31,234 nt of DNA from Rhodobacter sp. (GTDB lineage: Bacteria; Pseudomonadota; Alphaproteobacteria; Rhodobacterales; Rhodobacteraceae), in the NCBI GenBank assembly GCA_027482795.1, contig JAIXVS010000324.1, positions 1-31,234 on the forward strand. Reading direction: 5' to 3'. Positions 8,265 to 16,367 of this stretch are shown here, piece after piece. Under the pieces are notes generated by a model. The model did no database searches. It was given only the letters and a program-made list of their open reading frames with translations, and was not told the origin of the DNA. Every line of letters starts with the position of its first letter. Positions within the stretch are counted from its first letter, which is position 1. The position numbers were made by a program, and so were the translations under genes.

Positions 8265-8959
8265 TGCGATAACCGCCGCACGGCAGATAGAAATGCTGCT
8301 TGCTGCCTTTCGGGCAGGCTATTGATTGCGCTGGTGATCGCGGGGCGCAGCACAAGGTTGTTGGCATATTGCCCCGCAAGCCACGCCATGCCCGCGGGCG
8401 CAATTGACAGCCGCAGAATATCGCGCCGCAGGGCGGCAGATTCATCTGCGCTCAGCGTGGCAAGTTCATCGGCCCAAATTGCGGCGCGGCGCTGGGCATA
8501 TTGCACGTTCCCGCCGCCCGTCTTTTCCGACAGTAGCAGCGCCGCGCGCGCCTGCCCGCCCTGCCCCAGCTCGCGCAGCGAGATGGCCTTGATCAAATGC
8601 GCAAACGAAAAGGTTGGGGCGCTGGGCAAAAGGTTATCGGCCAAACGCAGGCAGGCCGCCGCGACTTCGGCCCGCTTGTCTTTGGGTTGCAGCAGCGTGA
8701 TCAGACCCGTCAGCGCGCCGTCGCAGGCCGCGAACCGTTCATACACCCCTTCAACCGAGGCGGCGGGCTGCGCCAAATCTGCCGCTGCGCCGCGATAGGG
8801 GCCAAGCGCGCCTTGAACAACGGCCTTATGGGCAGAAAATTCGGGCGCGATGTTCAATATGGCTAGCAAGCCTATACCAATTGCCACCGCCGCCAAACAG
8901 CGCCGCGCTATGCGATCCCCGCGCGCCGCAAAGTGTTGAAAAATGGCAAACCCGCCCAC
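8261..8959 (-). CDS. Membrane-anchored hypothetical protein linked to the O-antigen ligase-like gene
   Basis: Unrecognised protein of about 232 residues. After a short N-terminal part comes one hydrophobic segment, CLAAVAIGIGLLAILNIAP, then an alanine-rich, mostly helical region rich in LxxA patterns (AAACLRLADNLLPSAPTFSF, AISLRELGQGGQARAALLL) that resembles degenerate TPR-type repeats. It is likely anchored in the inner membrane with the helical part outside. I prefer the GTG at 8959, preceded by AAGGG with 7 nt spacing; an ATG at 9037 would add 26 residues but has no good ribosome site. Its stop overlaps the start of the ligase-like gene (ATGA), so the two products probably work together on polymer assembly. 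Confidence 0.65.
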   Translation of the reverse strand: MGGFAIFQHFAARGDRIARRCLAAVAIGIGLLAILNIAPEFSAHKAVVQGALGPYRGAAADLAQPAASVEGVYERFAACDGALTGLITLLQPKDKRAEVAAACLRLADNLLPSAPTFSFAHLIKAISLRELGQGGQARAALLLSEKTGGGNVQYAQRRAAIWADELATLSADESAALRRDILRLSIAPAGMAWLAGQYANNLVLRPAITSAINSLPERQQAAFLSAVRRLSQ

Positions 8960-9211
8960 TACGTCACCCTTCGAAATCGCCCTATGGCAGAACACGCGCA
9001 AGGTGTAGCCTGCGCCGATCTGCCTTGCCAAGCCCATTCCGCCATGGATGCCGAAATTTTGAGCGCGGTCTGATGGACACGGGCGAATCGGGGGCAGCGC
9101 GCTGCAATTTTTGGATGAAAAGCGCCGAAAACTGGCGCTTTATGGCCCGTTTTGGACCGTCAAAGGCCGAACGATGCGCGGACCCATGCGCATTTTTTGG
9201 GCAACATTTGG

Positions 9212-9226
9212 TTAATTCAATCTTAG
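9212..9226. promoter_or_regulatory. CtrA-like site
   Basis: TTAATTCAATCTTAG fits TTAA-N7-TTAA, the alphaproteobacterial CtrA box, with one mismatch at the last base. It is 40 bp upstream of the 18-bp box and 124 bp before exoY. Confidence 0.4.
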
Positions 9227-9266
9227 GTTGCGCTGCCCACCCGATTATTCCTGCAAAAGTCAACCA

Positions 9267-9284
9267 TTGGGGGAATTCACCCAT
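9267..9284. promoter_or_regulatory. 18-bp palindromic box, copy B
   Basis: TTGGGGGAATTCACCCAT, aligned without gaps to the copies at 4945, 13933 and 14836. It ends 65 bp before the exoY start and about 32 bp before a possible -10 element (TATAGT at 9317), a position suited to an activator site. Confidence 0.6.
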
Positions 9285-9349
9285 AGCCTTTAGTCGCAGG
9301 TCGTTGTAGGCGAAAGTATAGTCTATTTTAGTAAAGTTGGAACACTGCC

Positions 9350-10030
9350 ATGTTCGACGCTGATAGTGAACTGTCGTTACAAGCGATTACTGCAAATGTC
9401 CAAGTGCAGCCTGGATGGTCGTTATACCGTGACTTTGGAAAACGCGCATTCGATATAGCATTCGTGGTGGCGATTTCGCCAATATTGTTTCCTGTTGTCG
9501 CGTTGCTTGCGCTGATCGTACGGCTAGACGGAGGCGCTGCATTTTTTGGGCACAAGCGTGTTGGTAAAGCTGGGAAGACGTTCACGTGTTGGAAGCTGCG
9601 AAGCATGGTTCCAGACGCGGAAGAGCGTCTACGCACGCATTTGCAATCGAACAAGGAAGCTAACGAATTTTGGCAAGCCAACTTCAAGCTCGTAGATGAT
9701 CCGCGCGTTACCAAGCTGGGTAGGTTTATTCGGAAGACCAGCTTAGATGAACTGCCCCAGTTTTGGAATGTTCTTATTGGTGATATGTCCATTGTCGGCC
9801 CACGACCCGTAACGCGCGAAGAAACCGCTCTTTACGGCGACGCTGCTGCGTTGCTTCAGAAAGTTCGGCCAGGCATTACAGGCCTTTGGCAGGTGTCTGG
9901 AAGAAATTCTGTAGACTATGACCATCGCGTTGCTCTGGATGTTAAGTATCTTAATCTGCTTAACTTCCCTGCTGATATTGGCATCATTCTCAGAACTGTA
10001 TTTGTAATGCTGAAGCGAACAGGCGTGTAG
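9350..10030 (+). CDS. exoY: ExoY-type undecaprenyl-phosphate sugar phosphotransferase
   Basis: Membrane enzyme of 226 residues that starts repeat-unit synthesis by moving a sugar-1-phosphate (often galactose or glucose) onto undecaprenyl phosphate. One hydrophobic segment, AFVVAISPILFPVVALLAL (about residues 42-60), precedes the cytoplasmic catalytic domain. Signature blocks are all present: KRVGKAGKTFTCWKLRSM, DPRVTKLGRFIRKTSLDELP, WNVLIGDMSIVGPRP, and RPGITGLWQVSGRN. Length fits the short ExoY form without the extra N-terminal membrane domain of WbaP-type enzymes. It is the only initiating enzyme in the window. Codon use is less GC-biased than in the neighbouring phosphatase gene. The exact sugar is unknown. 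Confidence 0.93.
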   Translation: MFDADSELSLQAITANVQVQPGWSLYRDFGKRAFDIAFVVAISPILFPVVALLALIVRLDGGAAFFGHKRVGKAGKTFTCWKLRSMVPDAEERLRTHLQSNKEANEFWQANFKLVDDPRVTKLGRFIRKTSLDELPQFWNVLIGDMSIVGPRPVTREETALYGDAAALLQKVRPGITGLWQVSGRNSVDYDHRVALDVKYLNLLNFPADIGIILRTVFVMLKRTGV

Positions 10031-10172
10031 GTTGCGAATGATGCAGCAGCGCTGCTTGAGAAACCTCAGCCAAGGGGTGTAAGGCTTGAAGGATGCTCGA
10101 ATTGTCTCGTCTTTCAAACCAGCTTTTGGAAAGTAAGTAAATAGTAGAAGAAAGCGTTTATTAAGTCCCCCC

Positions 10173-10946
10173 ATGCTCACCTCCCTTTTCCATCGATTGT
10201 TTGGCCCCACCGCTGGCGAGGGCGCTGTTTCACTTTCTTACCAATCGCTTCCCAAAGATGACCGCAGCCTTTACATTGTGGGGGATTTGCACGGATCGGC
10301 GGGGCTGCTGCGGCGGATCGAGGCTGCGATCTTGGCCGACATGAACGGCAAACCAGCGCATTTTATCCTTTTGGGCGATCTGATTGATCGCGGGCCCGAC
10401 AGCGCCGATGTGCTGGATCATATGCTGCGCCGCCCCCCTGCGGGCCTGACGCGCCATGCGATCTTGGGCAACCACGAAGGAATGTTTTTGCGGTTTCTGC
10501 AAAACCCCGCCCGTGCCGCCGATTGGCTGAATTTCGGCGGGCGGGAAACCTTAGCTTCCTACGGCATTGATCCGAATAATTTCGCCGCGCTAGCCCCCAA
10601 GCAACAGCGCCAGCAGATTGATGCGAATATCCCCGCCACGCATCGCAGTTTTTTGGCGGAATTGCCTGCGATCCTAACTTGGGGTGACGTGATTTTTGCC
10701 CATGCGGGGTTTGATTTCGCAGCGCCACTTGCTGCGCAATCCGAAGATACGGTGCTGTGGGCGCGCGCGCCGACTGCGCCCGAAACGCTGCCGCGTGGCC
10801 ACACATTGGTGCATGGTCATTTTCCCATTCATATACCCGATCTGACCCAGCCCGTGATCAACATGGATGTCGGGGCCTATATCACCAACCGAGGCTGCAT
10901 TCTGCATCTAGACCCATCGGGCAAGCGCAGATTGATCGAAATCTAA
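10173..10946 (+). CDS. PPP-family metallophosphoesterase (protein phosphatase-like)
   Basis: Soluble enzyme of 257 residues with all metal-binding motifs of the PPP phosphatases in order: GDLHG (about residue 37), GDLIDRG (about 70), GNHEG (about 100), HAGFDF (about 175) and HGH near residue 210. The family includes bacterial serine/threonine and tyrosine protein phosphatases (PrpA-like) and Ap4A hydrolases; sequence alone does not separate these. It starts 66 bp upstream of wzc in the same direction. As no Wzb-type low-molecular-weight tyrosine phosphatase gene is seen, it may dephosphorylate Wzc; this is inferred from position. The ATG at 10173 gives the usual N-terminal length. Confidence 0.88.
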   Translation: MLTSLFHRLFGPTAGEGAVSLSYQSLPKDDRSLYIVGDLHGSAGLLRRIEAAILADMNGKPAHFILLGDLIDRGPDSADVLDHMLRRPPAGLTRHAILGNHEGMFLRFLQNPARAADWLNFGGRETLASYGIDPNNFAALAPKQQRQQIDANIPATHRSFLAELPAILTWGDVIFAHAGFDFAAPLAAQSEDTVLWARAPTAPETLPRGHTLVHGHFPIHIPDLTQPVINMDVGAYITNRGCILHLDPSGKRRLIEI

Positions 10947-11012
10947 TCAGCACAACTATAGCATTGACAGAGCAAACTTGCTATCAGACCGCAATGTCAA
11001 AAGGATGAGTTT

Positions 11013-13232
11013 ATGAGCAGCGACAACACCTCTTTCGGCGATACTGCGGCCCAATCTGATATGGTTGATTTGCGCGGGATTTTGCTGCTGCTGCGGCGGC
11101 AAATCCGACTGATCATCTTGACCGCCGCTGTGATTTTGGGTCTGGCGCTGACCTACCTTATCACCGCCACGCCGATGTATACGGCCCGCACTTTGTTGAT
11201 GGTCGATCCTTCGCAGCGCAATTTGTTGGATTCCGACCAATTTGGCGGTGCAAATTCGCAGGTGGATAATGCCAAGATTGACAGCGAGGTTGAAATCCTG
11301 CGCTCTCCCTCGACAGCGCTGGCAGTTATCGAGGCGGCTAATCTTGCAACGGATCCAGAGTTTGGCCCCAGCGTTGGCTTTACCAGCCGCATGAAAATTG
11401 CCCTTGGCCTGCAAAGCGATGCCCCGCCCACGCAAGATGCGGTGTTGCAGGGTATGATCCAGCGTCTAAATGATGCTTTGGTTGTGCGCCGCATGGGCCT
11501 GACCTATTTGATTTCGGTGGAAATCACCTCGACCAACCCGCAAAGCGCGGCGAATATCGCCAATGTTGTGGCACAGTCCTACATCCGCAATCAGGTGCAG
11601 GGCAAAATCGCAGCGTCGCTGTCTGCGCGCGATGTGTTGCAGACCCAAGCCGATGCTGGCCGCGATGCGGTGGCCGCATCTGATGCCGCATTAGACAGTT
11701 TTATCGAAGACAACCTTGCCACATTAGAAGAAGACGCTGGCAACCCACGTATCGCCGAACTGCGCGCATCGCTGGAATCGCAGCGCGATCAGCTATTGTC
11801 GCAAGAAGTGGCGCTGACAACCGCCACTTCGGGCCTGCAAGATCGTAACTTTGCCGCTTTGGCTGACAGTCTTGCGGATGAGGCCCTGCAAGAACTTGTG
11901 GCGCAGCGCGAAGCCATTGCCGCGCAGTTGCAAGAGGTTGCGGAAGGCGATCAAACTGCGCTGGATTTGCAGCAAGAATTGGCGCAGTTAGAGGGGGCTA
12001 TCACCGAAAGCGCGTCGGCGGCCATTGCCACGCTGCGCAGCAATGTCAGCGCAGAAAACTCACGCTTAGGCGAATTGCGCACCGAACTGCGCACCACATT
12101 GCTGCAAAGCGATTTATCATCTGATGCGCTGGCGCAGATTTTTGAATTGCAGCAAGCCGCCGCTATTGCCCGCAGCCAGTATCAGAATGTTCTGGCGCGC
12201 CTTTCTGAAATAGAAAACCAAGCCGCCGTGCAAGTGGCGCAAAGCCGCGTTGTATCCGAAGCATTGCCACCGTCTAGCAAAAGCGCGCCAAACACGCGCC
12301 TGATCCTTGCGCTGGGCCTTGTCTTGGGGGTGGGTTTGGGCATCGGATTTGCTTTTTTGAATGAATACTATATCGGCGGCGTTATCAGCCCCGCCCAGTT
12401 AGAACAGCTTACAGGGTTTCAAGTGGCAACAGTTGTGCCCAAAGTGCCCGATTCCGTGAGCGCCCAAAAGAACGTGGCCAGCACCATCGTTAATGAGCCG
12501 CTTTCAACCTACTCTGAATCTGTGCGGCGGCTTAGGGCCGTACTTGACCAAGATCTGCGCCAGAAATGGCGTGATCGGAAAGTCCCCTTCGACGATGCGC
12601 GCAGCAACATCACAACACACATGCGACAAGGTTCGGTGATTATGGTCACGTCATCGGTGCCAGCCGAAGGGAAATCTACATTGTCGCTGTCCTTGGCCCG
12701 TGTTTATGCCATGTCTAATCTAAAGGTTGTTATCGTGGATGCCGATCTGCGCAAGCCATCTATCGCCGCGCAGTTGAACATCGACCCTGAGGTTGGGCTT
12801 TTGGATTTCCTGACCAACCCTGGCGAAGAGGACGTTGCCACCAAATTTAGCATCGCTGCCGATCCGTTGACCAAATTGCACTGCGTTCTTGGCACAGGCC
12901 GCGCAAAAGTGCCGACCGATCAGTTGATCAGCTCGCCCGGTTTTGGTGCGCTGTTGGAAAAGCTGCGCTTGAACTATGACATCATTATTGTCGATACATC
13001 GCCGCTGTTGCCCGTTGTCGATGCCCGCTATGTGGCCCACCACGCGGACGCCATTGTTATGCCCGTGCGCTGGGCTGCAACCAGCCAAGGCGATTTGCGC
13101 GCCGCCCTATCGGTGCTAAAGCCCGCTTTGGGCGCGAATGTCGACATTCATCTGGTGCTAAACCAGAACGAGCAGTCGACGGGTGGCTATGGCTATGGTT
13201 ATCGCTATGGCAGCTATTATGGGGATGCGTGA
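11013..13232 (+). CDS. wzc: Wzc-type polysaccharide co-polymerase and tyrosine autokinase
   Basis: Inner-membrane protein of 739 residues that sets chain length and drives capsule or exopolysaccharide export. An N-terminal Wzz domain has its first membrane segment at about residues 30-52. A long coiled-coil periplasmic part (about 190-410, rich in Q, E, A and L) follows, then a second membrane segment (LILALGLVLGVGLGIGFAF, about 430-448). The cytoplasmic BY-kinase has Walker A VPAEGKST (Lys554), Walker A' VVIVDADLRKP (Asp576, Asp578) and Walker B IIIVDTSP (Asp661). The tail carries a tyrosine cluster, YGYGYRYGSYYGDA, with Tyr726, 728, 730, 732, 735 and 736, the expected autophosphorylation sites. 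The ATG follows AAGGA at good spacing. A terminator follows the gene, so it probably ends the exoY-phosphatase-wzc unit. Confidence 0.95.
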   Translation: MSSDNTSFGDTAAQSDMVDLRGILLLLRRQIRLIILTAAVILGLALTYLITATPMYTARTLLMVDPSQRNLLDSDQFGGANSQVDNAKIDSEVEILRSPSTALAVIEAANLATDPEFGPSVGFTSRMKIALGLQSDAPPTQDAVLQGMIQRLNDALVVRRMGLTYLISVEITSTNPQSAANIANVVAQSYIRNQVQGKIAASLSARDVLQTQADAGRDAVAASDAALDSFIEDNLATLEEDAGNPRIAELRASLESQRDQLLSQEVALTTATSGLQDRNFAALADSLADEALQELVAQREAIAAQLQEVAEGDQTALDLQQELAQLEGAITESASAAIATLRSNVSAENSRLGELRTELRTTLLQSDLSSDALAQIFELQQAAAIARSQYQNVLARLSEIENQAAVQVAQSRVVSEALPPSSKSAPNTRLILALGLVLGVGLGIGFAFLNEYYIGGVISPAQLEQLTGFQVATVVPKVPDSVSAQKNVASTIVNEPLSTYSESVRRLRAVLDQDLRQKWRDRKVPFDDARSNITTHMRQGSVIMVTSSVPAEGKSTLSLSLARVYAMSNLKVVIVDADLRKPSIAAQLNIDPEVGLLDFLTNPGEEDVATKFSIAADPLTKLHCVLGTGRAKVPTDQLISSPGFGALLEKLRLNYDIIIVDTSPLLPVVDARYVAHHADAIVMPVRWAATSQGDLRAALSVLKPALGANVDIHLVLNQNEQSTGGYGYGYRYGSYYGDA

Positions 13233-13352
13233 TCCCACAACGCGGTTATTTGCTGCGGGCTGACACTTGCTGGCGGGAACGCTTCCGCGCAGGGGTGGGC
13301 CGAAGAGAACCGATGCCAGCGCCATCTGATCCTTTGAGTGGCACGCGCAATC

Positions 13353-13384
13353 AAAAAACCCGCGCATTTCTGAGCGGGTTTTTT
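13353..13384. terminator. Bidirectional intrinsic terminator after wzc
   Basis: AAAAAACCCGC (13353-13363) pairs perfectly with GCGGGTTTTTT (13374-13384) around a 10-nt loop, with T-runs on both strands. It separates wzc from the convergent small secreted-protein gene and can end transcription from both sides. Confidence 0.9.
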
Positions 13385-13404
13385 GTTTTCGACGTCAAGT
13401 TGAT

Positions 13405-13827
13405 TTAGCTTGGGCTTGGCAGGAATGCCCTAATTCCTGCCAGTTCGTTGCGAGCAAAGCTGGACGCGATTTCGGCAAAAGCGACGTTTACAGCTGAGCC
13501 AAATGTCGCCGCATTGCGAAGGGCAAAAAAAGCTCCAAGCATCTGTTCTTGGCTCGCTCGTGGCAGCGATAAACCAACCTCAACCACCGCAGTGCCAATA
13601 CGACCGAGAGCGCTGTCAAACTGAGCACCCGCTAGGCCAGCCGCCCTTAGCGCGGCCAGTGCCGCATTGACGGCATCAAGACAGGTTGCTGGCGTGGCCC
13701 TGCAAGTTGCAGATACCGCTGAAATCTGTGCATTTATCGTAGCCTGCTGTTCAGCGGTTTGGGCATTGGCGACACTAAATGCGCCAAAAGCAACGCTTGT
13801 AGCCAACAATAGGACTTTGACATTCAT
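13405..13827 (-). CDS. Small secreted hypothetical protein
   Basis: Unrecognised protein of 140 residues. A signal peptide is clear, MNVKVLLLATSVAFGAFSVA ending NAQ, so it is exported. The mature part is alanine-rich and helical, with two cysteines nine residues apart by position (ATCRATPATCLDAVNAAL) that could form a disulfide in the periplasm. No enzyme motif is seen. It stands alone on the minus strand inside the exopolysaccharide locus, with a terminator just after it and the 18-bp box plus CtrA box about 106 bp upstream. The ATG has AAAGGG upstream, set in the self-complementary decamer AAGGGCCCTT. A structural or matrix-associated role is only a guess. Confidence 0.8.
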   Translation of the reverse strand: MNVKVLLLATSVAFGAFSVANAQTAEQQATINAQISAVSATCRATPATCLDAVNAALAALRAAGLAGAQFDSALGRIGTAVVEVGLSLPRASQEQMLGAFFALRNAATFGSAVNVAFAEIASSFARNELAGIRAFLPSPS

Positions 13828-13932
13828 AGAAGGGCCCTTTCACGCGTAAGGCGACCAAAATACTCTTTTCACGGTCTTTCTTAGCAACCCAAGCGCGATA
13901 GGGCAAGGCGGCATTTCGGATTGGGCGTGAAA

Positions 13933-13950
13933 ATGCGGGTAAATCCCCAT
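13933..13950. promoter_or_regulatory. 18-bp palindromic box, copy C
   Basis: ATGCGGGTAAATCCCCAT aligns without gaps to the other three copies. It lies 106 bp upstream of the small secreted-protein gene on the minus strand and touches the CtrA box on its right side. Confidence 0.6.
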
Positions 13951-13964
13951 TAAGAATTGATTAA
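13950..13964. promoter_or_regulatory. CtrA box
   Basis: TTAAGAATTGATTAA is an exact TTAA-N7-TTAA match to the alphaproteobacterial CtrA consensus and is followed by C, as in many strong sites. It shares one base with the 18-bp box. Regulation by CtrA is inferred from the motif only. Confidence 0.55.
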
Positions 13965-14314
13965 CTCTTGACCATCCGCCGCGATTTTCATCGCAAGCCT
14001 TCAACTGGACCGCAAAAGCCAAAAAGCCGCGCGATAATCTGCACCTTTTGGGCGAATCATCCACCCTGCCGCACCCTATTCGGGAAAAGACAAAATGCTG
14101 GCCCAAACTGTCTAAATTTGTATCCATTCAGCACAAAACGCCTTGCACTTTCCAAACTCAAGCGCCGTTGCCAAATGCACCTCAAAACGGCATAACCCCT
14201 TAAAATTTTAGAAAATTTTTACCATTAAGTCATTATTCGGGCGCAATTGCGGCCAAAATTGGGCAGCCCAGATTGAGAAAACTCGACCGTCAACGCAAGC
14301 GGTGGGGTGCCCAA

Positions 14315-14755
14315 ATGCAAAAGCTTCCAAAATTTTCGACCATTCTAGGTGCTGTCCTTTGTGCAGCCCTGATTTTGCCGATGTCTGCACAGGCGCAATC
14401 GGTGCGCACCATTCGCAACGATGGCGGCGGGGTGGTGAATGACTATATCATTCGGGCGAATCTGGCGGTTATTCGGGGCGATAGGGTGCGCATCGACGGA
14501 TGGTGCGCCAGCGCGTGTACCGCTTATCTGGGCAATCCAAATACTTGTGTCACACCCAGTGCGCAGTTTGGCTTTCATGGGCCATCGGGCGGATCGCCTG
14601 CGGAAAACCGCCGCGCAGCCCAGACCCTTGCCCTGCACCTGCCAGCTGTTTTGCGCGATTGGTATTTGACCAAAGCCGCCCCTTTGCAAGGCAATGAGCA
14701 TATTTCCATTTCAGGCAAAGAATTGGTACGCATCGGCGCTGCGCAGTGGTGCTGA
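14315..14755 (+). CDS. Exported ClpP/crotonase-fold-like hypothetical protein
   Basis: Protein of 146 residues when started at the ATG at 14315; a TTG at 14273 would add 14 residues before the signal peptide and is less likely. The signal peptide is MQKLPKFSTILGAVLCAALI followed by LPMSAQAQ. The mature part has the pattern of small periplasmic proteins often seen in Rhodobacteraceae: RVRIDGWCASACTAYLGN, then CVTPSAQFGFHGPSGG. The S/C-A-S-A-C-T centre and the G-F-H-G strand recall the ClpP-like fold (COG3904-type), where the CASACT Ser would sit at the active-site turn; a full catalytic triad is not demonstrated. It has four cysteines, one of them near the C-terminus (QWC). Function unknown. 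Confidence 0.75.
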   Translation: MQKLPKFSTILGAVLCAALILPMSAQAQSVRTIRNDGGGVVNDYIIRANLAVIRGDRVRIDGWCASACTAYLGNPNTCVTPSAQFGFHGPSGGSPAENRRAAQTLALHLPAVLRDWYLTKAAPLQGNEHISISGKELVRIGAAQWC

Positions 14756-14835
14756 TACGGAATTGCGCCACGTTGGGCTGAACCTGCCCAAAAAACATCC
14801 GACCTGCCAAAAAGTACTCATTCAAAGTGACAGTG

Positions 14836-14853
14836 ATTGGGGATTTTCCCCAT
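14836..14853. promoter_or_regulatory. 18-bp palindromic box, copy D
   Basis: ATTGGGGATTTTCCCCAT, with GGGGA and TCCCC as perfect inner arms. It ends 86 bp before the manB start, upstream of a TTGAAA hexamer (14858-14863) that may be a -35 element. Confidence 0.62.
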
Positions 14854-14939
14854 CTGGTTGAAAAAGACTTTGCAACCGTACAACTTTGTGGTTGGTGTAG
14901 CGCAGGCAATGTGGTCGTTTGCGTGGTGGTTCTGGCAAG

Positions 14940-16367
14940 ATGTCTGTATCTTTTGGCACCTCAGGGTTGCGCGGTTTGGTCACTGCGCTGACCGACGATG
15001 TTGTCTGCGGATATGTGCGTGCCTTTGTGGCAGTTTGCCCGATTGGATCGGGCCTGTTCGTTGGGCGCGATTTGCGCGCGTCATCTCCCCAGATTGCTGA
15101 AATGGTGATCGCCGCCGCCCGCCGGGCTGGCGTGGATGTCACCGATTGCGGGGCTGCCTCAACCCCTGCGCTGGCTTTGGCGGCGATGACGGCTGGCGCA
15201 GCGGCGGTGATGGTTACGGGCAGCCATATTCCTGATGACCGCAACGGTTTGAAGTTTTATCTGTCGACGGGTGAGATCTCGAAAGCAGACGAGGCGGCAA
15301 TTACTGCGGCCCTGCCGATGCCGCAGGCAGCGCCTGCACCGCAGATCGGCGCGCTGATGCAGGCACCCGATGTTATGGCGCAGTATGTTGCGCGCTATGC
15401 CAATTGCTTTGGCCCGCAGGCATTGCTGGGCCTGAAACTGGGCGTTTATCAGCATTCTAGCGTGGCCCGCGATGCGCTGATGCAGATGGTGCAGGGCATG
15501 GGGGCGCAGGCCGTGGCCCTTGGCCGTGCGGTCACGTTCATTCCTGTTGATACCGAATCAGTAGATGCCAGCACGCGGGCGCAATTGGCCGCATGGGCGG
15601 CACAAATGGGTTTAGATGCCATTCTATCCACCGATGGCGATGGCGACCGTCCCCTGCTGACCGATGCCGACGGTACGGTAATTGCAGGCGATATCTTGGG
15701 CATTCTGACAGCCCGCAGTTTGGGCGCGCAGCACATTTGCACGCCCGTTTCATCCAATTCCATGATCGAAGACATCGCGGAATTTCGCCAGATTTCGCGC
15801 AGCAAAATCGGCTCGCCCTATGTCATTGCGGCTATGCTGGCGGCGCAGGCGCAGCAAGCCGATGCCAAGGTCGTTGGGTTCGAAGCGAACGGCGGCTTCC
15901 TTCTGGGATTTAACGCAGCAGGGCCGCAGGGGCCGCTGCCCGCGCTGATGACACGCGATGCTTTCCTGCCCTTGATTGCCCCCTTGGCAGCGGCGCGCGC
16001 CAAAGGTCAAAGCCTGCGCGCGATGCTGGCTGATCTGCCCGCGCGGGTTACAGCAGCTGATCGTCTTTCGCCCGTCAGCAAAGATGCGGCGGCGCAGTTT
16101 TTGGACGCTATGACGCGCAGCGAAACTGCGCGCAGCGCCCTGCTTGCACAATTGCGCCTGCCCGCGCCTGCGCATCTTGATGTGACGGATGGTCTGCGGC
16201 TGTCATTTTCGGGCGGACGCGTGGTGCATCTGCGCCCATCGGGCAACGCGCCAGAATTTCGCATTTACACCGAAGCCGAAAGCGACACCGCCGCGCAGGC
16301 GCTGCTGCAATCCGCGCTGTCCGCCGTGGGCGCAGCGCTATCCGTTGCAGGGGGCAAGGCGGCATGA
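14940..16367 (+). CDS. manB: Phosphomannomutase
   Basis: Cytoplasmic enzyme of 475 residues that turns mannose-6-phosphate into mannose-1-phosphate for GDP-mannose synthesis. All four landmarks of the alpha-D-phosphohexomutases are visible: the phosphoserine loop VTGSHIPDDRNGLKF, the metal loop STDGDGDRPLL, the sugar-binding loop GFEANGGFLLG, and the phosphate-binding loop RPSGNAPEFRIYTEA. FEANGG is typical of the CpsG/ManB branch. The N-terminus MSVSFGTSGLRGLV at the ATG 14940 matches the family; upstream in-frame TTG is unlikely. It overlaps manC by 4 bp (ATGA) and is the first gene of the long operon. Confidence 0.94.
   Translation: MSVSFGTSGLRGLVTALTDDVVCGYVRAFVAVCPIGSGLFVGRDLRASSPQIAEMVIAAARRAGVDVTDCGAASTPALALAAMTAGAAAVMVTGSHIPDDRNGLKFYLSTGEISKADEAAITAALPMPQAAPAPQIGALMQAPDVMAQYVARYANCFGPQALLGLKLGVYQHSSVARDALMQMVQGMGAQAVALGRAVTFIPVDTESVDASTRAQLAAWAAQMGLDAILSTDGDGDRPLLTDADGTVIAGDILGILTARSLGAQHICTPVSSNSMIEDIAEFRQISRSKIGSPYVIAAMLAAQAQQADAKVVGFEANGGFLLGFNAAGPQGPLPALMTRDAFLPLIAPLAAARAKGQSLRAMLADLPARVTAADRLSPVSKDAAAQFLDAMTRSETARSALLAQLRLPAPAHLDVTDGLRLSFSGGRVVHLRPSGNAPEFRIYTEAESDTAAQALLQSALSAVGAALSVAGGKAA

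Larger units (their letters stand above)
8960..9349. other. Divergent intergenic region before exoY-like gene
   Basis: Region between the small membrane-protein gene and exoY. It holds a hairpin, AAAGCGCC (9119-9126) with GGCGCTTT (9134-9141), a CtrA-like site at 9212-9226, and the 18-bp box at 9267-9284. A possible -10 hexamer TATAGT stands at 9317-9322. No gene is evident apart from the alternative 5' extension to 9037. Confidence 0.5.
13828..14314. other. Divergent intergenic region between two secreted-protein genes
   Basis: About 490 bp without a convincing gene. It contains the 18-bp box (13933-13950), a perfect CtrA box directly beside it (13950-13964), and an AT-rich stretch near 14200-14220 with AAAATTTT repeated twice, which may be part of a promoter for the plus-strand gene. 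Confidence 0.5.

Noticed and set aside
9119..9141. Hairpin as a terminator before exoY
   Set aside because: Good 8-bp stem but no T-run on the plus strand, and only a short one on the minus strand, where it would lie in the leader of the gene ending at 8261.
10048..10059. AGCAGCGCTGCT-type palindrome after exoY as a terminator
   Set aside because: No T-run follows and there is no loop; probably chance.
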